Source: Cypionkella sp049896245
GTDB taxonomy: Bacteria > Pseudomonadota > Alphaproteobacteria > Rhodobacterales > Rhodobacteraceae
Length of the DNA: 64,000 nucleotides
Direction: 5' to 3'
NCBI RefSeq assembly: GCF_049896245.1
Contig: NZ_JAFCTX010000009.1
Location: 62,001-126,000 of the forward strand
Shown here one piece after another: positions 59,270 through 64,000 of this stretch (positions are counted from its first letter, which is position 1; each line of letters opens with the position of its first letter). The position numbers were made by a program, and so were the translations under genes. The notes below the pieces were generated by a model. The model ran no database searches. It had not been told where the DNA came from and saw nothing but the letters and a program-made list of their open reading frames with translations.

Positions 59270-60064
59270 CTACTTGCCCTTCCACACTGGATCGCGCTTT
59301 TCGGCAAAAGCCTTCGCGCCCTCCAGCTGATCTTCGGAGGAATACAACTTGTCCACCGTCGGCAGCAGCCGCTTGGACACCCGGTTCAGTGCGTCTTGGA
59401 AGCGCATATTTTCGGCCTCGCGCACCACTTCCTTGATCGCGGCATAGACCAACGGCGGACCGGATTCCAGCAGCCGCGCCAAAGCCCAAGCCTTTGGCAG
59501 CAAATTCTCGGATGTGGTGATTTCCTTCACGATCCCCCAGCGCAACGCCTCCTCGGCGTCAAACCAACGCCCGGTCAAAAGCAGGTCCATCGCGACGTGA
59601 TAGGGGATACGTTTGGGCAGTTTGATGCTCGCGGCATCGGCCACCGTGCCAGAGCGGATTTCCGGCAAGGCAAAGGTCGCATTGGCCGAGCACAGGATCA
59701 GATCGGCGCTCAAAGCCAGTTCCAACCCGCCGCCGCAGCAAATCCCGTTCACCGCCGCGATAACCGGCTTGTTCAGGTTCGGCAATTCCTGCAAGCCGCC
59801 AAAGCCGCCCACGCCGTAATCGCCATCCACCGCATCGCCATCCGCCGCAGCCTTCAAATCCCAACCGGGGCAGAAGAATTTCTCACCCTGCGCCCGCAGG
59901 ATACAGATGCGCAAACTGTCATCATCGCGGAAATCCCGAAACACCTGCCCCATCACCTGGCTGGTTTTCAGGCTGATCGCATTGGCTTTCGGAGCGTCCA
60001 GCGTAACCTCCAGAATAGCCCCCTCACGCCGGGTTTTGATCGGACCTTCGGTTCGCATTTCCAT
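59270..60064 (-). CDS. caiD: Carnitinyl-CoA dehydratase-like enoyl-CoA hydratase
   Basis: A 264-residue crotonase with the oxyanion-hole segments CPGWDLKAAAD and NGICCGGGLELALSADLI, and the acidic pair region (ALPEIRSGTVADAAS) typical of CaiD. CaiD converts carnitinyl-CoA and crotonobetainyl-CoA. Its start codon lies one base after the stop of the upstream acyl-CoA synthetase gene, so both are translated from one message. Other short-chain enoyl-CoA hydratase roles are possible. Confidence 0.82.
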   Translation of the reverse strand: MEMRTEGPIKTRREGAILEVTLDAPKANAISLKTSQVMGQVFRDFRDDDSLRICILRAQGEKFFCPGWDLKAAADGDAVDGDYGVGGFGGLQELPNLNKPVIAAVNGICCGGGLELALSADLILCSANATFALPEIRSGTVADAASIKLPKRIPYHVAMDLLLTGRWFDAEEALRWGIVKEITTSENLLPKAWALARLLESGPPLVYAAIKEVVREAENMRFQDALNRVSKRLLPTVDKLYSSEDQLEGAKAFAEKRDPVWKGK

Positions 60065-60065
60065 C

Positions 60066-62054
60066 TCAAGCCATCCTTATCAAAGCGTCCACCGCAACGG
60101 CCCCAACGGACCGCACGAGGATCGGGTTAATTTCAATTTCCTCAAGGCTGGCATCCGCCACCATCAGATCGCCCAACCGCACGGCATCCTCGGCCACCGC
60201 CTGCATGTCTGCCTTTACGCGTCCACGATACCCATCGAGCAATCGCCACAACCGCAGCCCCTGCATCGCCGCCAGCACTTGCGGCGCAGTCACAGGCAAG
60301 ATCAGCATCACAGTATCGGCCAGCACTTCCGCCGTCACCCCGCCCATCCCCAGCGTCAAACTGACGCCATAAATCGGATCGCGCCGCAGCCCCAGCAGGA
60401 TTTCCCCCACCGCGCCCGTCACCATTTCTTCCACCAGATAGCCAGTCGCCCCCGGCATCTCTTCCTGACCTTCCAGCGTAGAAAGCCCCAACCGCACCGC
60501 CCCCGCTTCGGTCTTATGGGCAAACCCCAAGCCTTTCAGGGCGTAGGGCGGGGTTAACCCCGCCGCCCCTGCGATAACCTCAGCAAACGTCCCCGATACC
60601 GCACGCGGCACCGCCACCCCCGCGCGGGCCAGCAGCACCTTGCCCTCGGCCTCTGACAGCATCCGGCTATCGCGCGAAGCCATCGCCACAACGGGCCGCC
60701 ACCCCGAAACCCCCGGAGCCACCTGCGCCGCCTTTACCGCAGCCAAAGCGGTCTCAAGCCCCATCAAAGTCACAACCCCCTGATCCATCAGCGCAATCGC
60801 CTGCGCCTCGTCGAAATTTTCAGCCATCGAGGCCACAGGCAAAGCAATCTTGCCACTGGTGTTCTGCGCCAACACAATCGCATCCATAGCAGGCTGATAC
60901 CCCGACGGATCGCAGCGATCATTGCGCGGCGGGTCGATGATATACAGCCCCGCGTCGTAAGCCTCCAGCATCGCGGTGAACACTTCGGTGGTTTTCGGTC
61001 CATCGCCCCAAATAAAGGTATGATAGTCCAACGGATTTGATATGGTGGGGATTTCACCCAGCACCTTGAACAACCGATCATGCGTCTCAGTAGGCACTGG
61101 CGGAAAATCAATCCCATAAGGGGCCGCCAAATCCGCCACCAACCCGGCCTCACCGCCCGAGCAAGACAGGCTGCAGATCCGTGTGCCAATCTGTGGCCCA
61201 TGCACATGGAAAATCTTCAAAGTCTCGATCAGTTCGGAAGGCGTATTCACCTCGGCCACCCCGATCTGGCGCAGAAACGCCGAAGACGCCGCCCCGCCCC
61301 CCGCCAAAGATGCGGTATGCGAGGCCGCCGCCGTCCGGCTGAGCTCGGTCTTGCCCGATTTGATACAGACCACCCCCTTGCCCATCGCCCGCGCGCGCTC
61401 GGCCAAAGCCGCAAAAGCCACCGCGTCGTCGATGCCCTCAATATACATGCCCAAGGCGGTGACGCGCGGATCATCCAGCAAAGCTCCCGCCAGATCGGCC
61501 AGCCCCACCACCGCCGCATTGCCCAGGCAGGCAACATAAGCCACCGGCAACGCCCGCTTCTGCATGCCGAGATTGATCACGATGTTCGAGGATTGACTGA
61601 CCAAAGCCACGCCTTTCGCCACCGGAATCCCGCCATGCTGATCCGGCCACAGCAGCGCCCCGTCGAGGTAATTGATCACCCCATAACAGTTCGGCCCCAA
61701 GATCGGCATATTCCCCGCCGCCGCAATCAACCTCTCCTGCAACTCCGGCTCCCCGGCCTCTGTCCAGCCAGAGGCAAAACAAATCGCCCCGCCCGCGCCC
61801 ATCGCCGCAAGTTCCGCCACCACCTCAATCGTCGCGAACCGGTTCACCCCGATAAACGTCGCATCCGGCGCTGCGGGCAGATCGGCCAAAGACGCATAGA
61901 CGCGCAACCCGCCAATCTTGGCCTTGCTCGGATGCACGGGCCAAATGTCGCCGGCAAACCCCATCTTGCGGCATTGCTCGATCACATTCAGCGCCCAACC
62001 CGCGCCCAGCACGGCAATGGATTTGGGGCGGAGCAAGCGGTCGAGGTTTTTCAT
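60066..62054 (-). CDS. ADP-forming acyl-CoA synthetase (acetate-CoA ligase family)
   Basis: This 662-residue protein links a CoA-binding domain (N-terminal LRPKSIAVLGAGW), two succinyl-CoA-ligase-like domains (GVALVSQSSNIVINLGMQK; CSLSCSGGEAGLVADLA) and a C-terminal ATP-grasp (LKGLGFAHKTEAGAV, VEEMVTGAVGEILLGLRRD, LEEIEINPILV). It would activate a carboxylate to its CoA ester; with caiD downstream, carnitine or a related betaine is a candidate. A REP unit is inserted near residue 500 (GAAGLTPPYALK). GGAGG precedes the ATG at 62054. Confidence 0.88.
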   Translation of the reverse strand: MKNLDRLLRPKSIAVLGAGWALNVIEQCRKMGFAGDIWPVHPSKAKIGGLRVYASLADLPAAPDATFIGVNRFATIEVVAELAAMGAGGAICFASGWTEAGEPELQERLIAAAGNMPILGPNCYGVINYLDGALLWPDQHGGIPVAKGVALVSQSSNIVINLGMQKRALPVAYVACLGNAAVVGLADLAGALLDDPRVTALGMYIEGIDDAVAFAALAERARAMGKGVVCIKSGKTELSRTAAASHTASLAGGGAASSAFLRQIGVAEVNTPSELIETLKIFHVHGPQIGTRICSLSCSGGEAGLVADLAAPYGIDFPPVPTETHDRLFKVLGEIPTISNPLDYHTFIWGDGPKTTEVFTAMLEAYDAGLYIIDPPRNDRCDPSGYQPAMDAIVLAQNTSGKIALPVASMAENFDEAQAIALMDQGVVTLMGLETALAAVKAAQVAPGVSGWRPVVAMASRDSRMLSEAEGKVLLARAGVAVPRAVSGTFAEVIAGAAGLTPPYALKGLGFAHKTEAGAVRLGLSTLEGQEEMPGATGYLVEEMVTGAVGEILLGLRRDPIYGVSLTLGMGGVTAEVLADTVMLILPVTAPQVLAAMQGLRLWRLLDGYRGRVKADMQAVAEDAVRLGDLMVADASLEEIEINPILVRSVGAVAVDALIRMA
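60543..60564 (+). repeat. Solitary REP unit inside the acyl-CoA synthetase gene
   Basis: GTAGGGCGGGGTTAACCCCG followed by CC differs at one position from the RAYT-associated REP at 20815. It is in frame and encodes part of GAAGLTPPYALK just before the ATP-grasp Lys. Confidence 0.85.
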
Positions 62055-62080
62055 ACCCAACCTCCGCGCCCTGCATAAAC

Positions 62081-62129
62081 CGCCGGGGCGCTGCCCCGGA
62101 CCCCGGGATACTTAAGAACAGATGAAAGG
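62081..62129 (+). repeat. Element B repeat with GC hairpin
   Basis: CCGGGGC-GCT-GCCCCGG hairpin is followed by ACCCCGGGATACTTAAGAAC and AGATGAAAGG. It lies upstream of the acyl-CoA synthetase gene and faces the copy at 62245. Confidence 0.8.
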
Positions 62130-62244
62130 GAAAATAGGCGCCGCCCTGCCACAACGGGCAGAGCGGTTTCACCTGTTACCGTCATCGGCGTCCCCGCCTG
62201 TTCGGTAAGTTTGGTCTGACGCAAAGGCATTAACATCGCGTTAC

Positions 62245-62300
62245 TTTCATCTGTTCCTAAATATCCTCGGGGGTCCGGGGGCAGACAGCCCCGGGCGCTT
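62245..62300 (-). repeat. Element B repeat with GC hairpin, inverted
   Basis: On the minus strand CCCGGGGC and GCCCCCGG form the hairpin, then ACCCCCGAGGATATTTAGGA and ACAGATGAAA follow. Twenty-seven bases match the copy inside cocE exactly. It lies between the Rdx-protein and acyl-CoA synthetase genes. Confidence 0.85.
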
Positions 62301-62310
62301 GCAGCAGGCG

Positions 62311-62613
62311 CTAGCCTTGGTCTTTCCCTCCACGGTCGATATGGCCCAGATCCCGCTCTGGCCACACCCGATCCCGTACCATCTGCTTAAGCACCTTAAC
62401 ATCCGGAAAACCGCCCATTTCCTTGCGATCCCAGATCACCTCACCATCCAAAGTGATCTGAAACATCCCGCCCGTCGCCGGGATCAGCGTGACCGAGGCG
62501 ATGTCCTGCCCGAAGGTCGACAGCAATTCCTGCGCCATCCAAGCCGTGCGCAGCAGCCAGTTGCATTGCGTGCAATAGGCAAGGGTGATCACCGGACGCT
62601 TGATATCGTTCAT
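62311..62613 (-). CDS. SelT/SelW/SelH-like (Rdx family) CxxC protein
   Basis: A 100-residue thioredoxin-like protein with the redox motif Cys14-Thr-Gln-Cys17 in ITLAYCTQCNWLLRTAWMAQ and GGMFQITLDGEVIWDRKEMG, as in Rdx/SelW proteins. Here the redox residue is Cys, not selenocysteine. The role is unknown. It is placed 15 bases after the acyl-CoA dehydrogenase gene in a catabolic unit, so it may support the flavoenzyme or repair it, or simply be cotranscribed. Confidence 0.85.
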   Translation of the reverse strand: MNDIKRPVITLAYCTQCNWLLRTAWMAQELLSTFGQDIASVTLIPATGGMFQITLDGEVIWDRKEMGGFPDVKVLKQMVRDRVWPERDLGHIDRGGKDQG

Positions 62614-62628
62614 GAATATGGCCTTTCG

Positions 62629-63792
62629 CTAGGCGCCAAACGGCCGCAGCAACTCGCGGCTGATGATATGGCGCTGGATTTCCGAGGTGCCTTCCCAGAT
62701 CCGCTCCACCCGTGCGTCCCGCCAGATCCGTTCCAGTGGCAGCTCGTCCATCAGCCCCATGCCGCCGTGAATCTGGATCGCCTCATCCGCGATCATCGCC
62801 AAAACTTCGGTGGCCTTCAGCTTGGCCATCGACATATCGGCTTCCGTCACTGTCCCCTGATCGTATTTCCAAGCCGCTTCCCGCGTCAGCAATTCCGCCG
62901 CTTTCAACTCCAGTGCCATATCGGCCAGTTTGAACGAAATCCCCTGAAACTTGCCAATCTGCTGACCGAACTGCTTGCGCTCCGCCGCATAGGAAATAGC
63001 GTGGCCCAAGGCGCGCTCGGCCCTCCCTAGACAGGTCGAGGCCACTTGCAGCCGGGTCGCCCCCAACCATTTGCCCGCCACTTCAAAGCCCTTATGCACT
63101 TCGCCGAGGATCTGACTGGCTGGCAGACGACAATCATCAAACTCCAAAATCATGTTGTTATAGCCACGGTGCGAGACGTTGCGATAGCCCTCGCGCACGG
63201 TGAACCCCGGCGTGCCTTTATCGACCAAAAACGCCGTGATCAGCTTTTTCGGCCCGCGCGGTGTGTCTTCCTCCCCGGTCGCCACCCAGACAATCGCAAA
63301 ATCGGCGACATCGGCATGGCTGATGAAATGCTTGGTGCCATTTAGGACATAATCGCCACCATCCGCCTTGGCGAAAGCCTTCATCGAACGCAGATCCGAG
63401 CCTGACCCCGGCTCCGTCATCGCTTGGCAGTCGTGCTTCTCGGCCCGGATACAGGGAAACAAATACTTCTCACGCTGCTCGGTCGTGCAGGCGAGCAAAA
63501 TGTTGGAAGGCCGCGCCACACAGTTCCAATGCAACGCATAGTTCGCCTTGCCCAGCTCCTTTTCGTAAAGCAACCACGTCAACGTATCTAGGCCCGCACC
63601 ACCCACATCCTCCGGCATATTCGCCGCGTAAAGTCCCGCTGCCACCGCTTTTTGCGAGATTTCCTTGCGCAGGTCTTCCCGCAAAACCCCGGTGCGCTCC
63701 ACCTCCGCCTCATGCGGGAACAACTCGTTCTCCACGAAGGCGCGGGTGGTGTCGATGATCATCTGTTGTTCTTCAGACAGGCCGAAATTCAT
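62629..63792 (-). CDS. Acyl-CoA dehydrogenase
   Basis: This 387-residue flavoenzyme has signature CQAMTEPGSGSDLRSM (FAD/substrate), the second signature region GRAERALGHAISYAAERKQF, and the C-terminal IHGGMGLMDELPLERIWRDA with WEGTSEIQRHIISREL. It would desaturate an acyl-CoA; context with a CaiD-like hydratase suggests gamma-butyrobetainyl-CoA or a branched or short-chain acyl-CoA. AAGGA precedes the ATG. Its gene follows the SDR gene by nine bases. Confidence 0.9.
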   Translation of the reverse strand: MNFGLSEEQQMIIDTTRAFVENELFPHEAEVERTGVLREDLRKEISQKAVAAGLYAANMPEDVGGAGLDTLTWLLYEKELGKANYALHWNCVARPSNILLACTTEQREKYLFPCIRAEKHDCQAMTEPGSGSDLRSMKAFAKADGGDYVLNGTKHFISHADVADFAIVWVATGEEDTPRGPKKLITAFLVDKGTPGFTVREGYRNVSHRGYNNMILEFDDCRLPASQILGEVHKGFEVAGKWLGATRLQVASTCLGRAERALGHAISYAAERKQFGQQIGKFQGISFKLADMALELKAAELLTREAAWKYDQGTVTEADMSMAKLKATEVLAMIADEAIQIHGGMGLMDELPLERIWRDARVERIWEGTSEIQRHIISRELLRPFGA

Positions 63793-63801
63793 TTCATTTC
63801 C

Positions 63802-64000
63802 TTACGGATCAACGTTATAGGTCATGCCATCGACTGCCAGCGCCTGGCCCGAAACCATGCGCGCGCCTTCAGAGGCGAGGTATAGCGCCATTGCGGCGAC
63901 GTCTTCGGGGTCGGTCAACCGCTTCAGCGCCGTGCCCGACGCATAGCCTTGCCGCACCGCATCGGGCGTCATGCCCTTGGCTTGCGCCTCGGCCTCAATC
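63802..64000 (-). CDS. Short-chain dehydrogenase/reductase, C-terminal part
   Basis: The minus strand encodes the end of an SDR, open to the window edge: ...IEAEAQAKGMTPDAVRQGYA, LKRLTDPEDVAAMALYLASE and SGQALAVDGMTYNVDP then stop. The SGQALAVDG motif near the end is the classic SDR C-terminus. The N-terminal Rossmann motif and catalytic Tyr-x3-Lys lie beyond the window. It is the first visible gene of the leftward catabolic unit. Confidence 0.85.
   Translation of the reverse strand, partial: IEAEAQAKGMTPDAVRQGYASGTALKRLTDPEDVAAMALYLASEGARMVSGQALAVDGMTYNVDP

Noticed and set aside
1..64000. tRNA genes, CRISPR arrays, prophage genes and replication origin
   Set aside because: Looked for cloverleaf-like conserved blocks, regular spaced repeats, integrases and DnaA-box clusters; none was convincing. 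A computed scan would be needed to exclude them fully.

Overview
The window is a GC-rich chromosomal stretch from an alphaproteobacterium of the family Rhodobacteraceae. The markers are an FnrL-type oxygen regulator divergent from hemN with a shared FNR box, a membrane-anchored cytochrome c of the CycM type, a TakP-type TRAP receptor that closely resembles the Rhodobacter sphaeroides protein as I remember it, a class I lysyl-tRNA synthetase, and the dnaX-ybaB-recR operon. Species cannot be fixed from the sequence alone. No tRNA, rRNA, CRISPR array, phage or classical insertion sequence was seen.

Layout. 0-9 kb holds housekeeping genes: a YcjF-like protein (partial), argE, a secreted protein, a HAD phosphatase, a frameshifted cpdB-like 2',3'-cyclic nucleotidase, nudC, an SRPBCC protein, pheA and cycM. 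9-16 kb is a tightly coupled yejABEF peptide importer operon that ends in a glycosyltransferase. 16-19.7 kb holds hemN/fnrL, yciA and a small secreted repeat protein. 19.7-21.2 kb is a compact stress/mobile locus. It has a 25-residue membrane peptide divergent from csbD and DUF3309 genes, each side with a GGAAC-N17-GTT promoter, followed by a REP-associated tyrosine transposase (RAYT) with REP pairs inside and at the end of its own gene. 21-24.7 kb holds ettA and a gene-poor stretch. 24.7-28.3 kb holds ssuACB and a MarR-GNAT fusion. 28.5-36.5 kb holds a DUF900 hydrolase, nadD, dacB, a TRAP receptor convergent with its likely permease genes, and a TerB-like protein. 36.6-44 kb holds lysK, mogA, rsgA, dnaX-ybaB-recR and cspA.

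44.7-64 kb is catabolic. It holds an esterase/class II aldolase pair; a leftward CocE hydrolase, peptide-type ABC importer and phosphodiesterase unit; a choline-sulfatase-like gene convergent with a GMC dehydrogenase; a guanidinium exporter under a guanidine-II riboswitch; and a leftward SDR, acyl-CoA dehydrogenase, Rdx protein, ADP-forming acyl-CoA synthetase and carnitinyl-CoA dehydratase-like set. Together these suggest uptake and oxidation of choline, carnitine or related quaternary-amine esters; this is inference.

The most unusual content is non-coding. At least five families of structured intergenic repeats recur, mostly between convergent genes. One is a roughly 200-nt four-hairpin element in two copies with compensatory stem changes. 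Another is a GC hairpin plus GATATTT/AGATGAAA repeat with a copy inside the cocE reading frame. The others are the RAYT REPs (one also inside an acyl-CoA synthetase gene), a CACAACATGTTGTG element in two convergent gaps, and a tandem pair of 18-bp palindromes.
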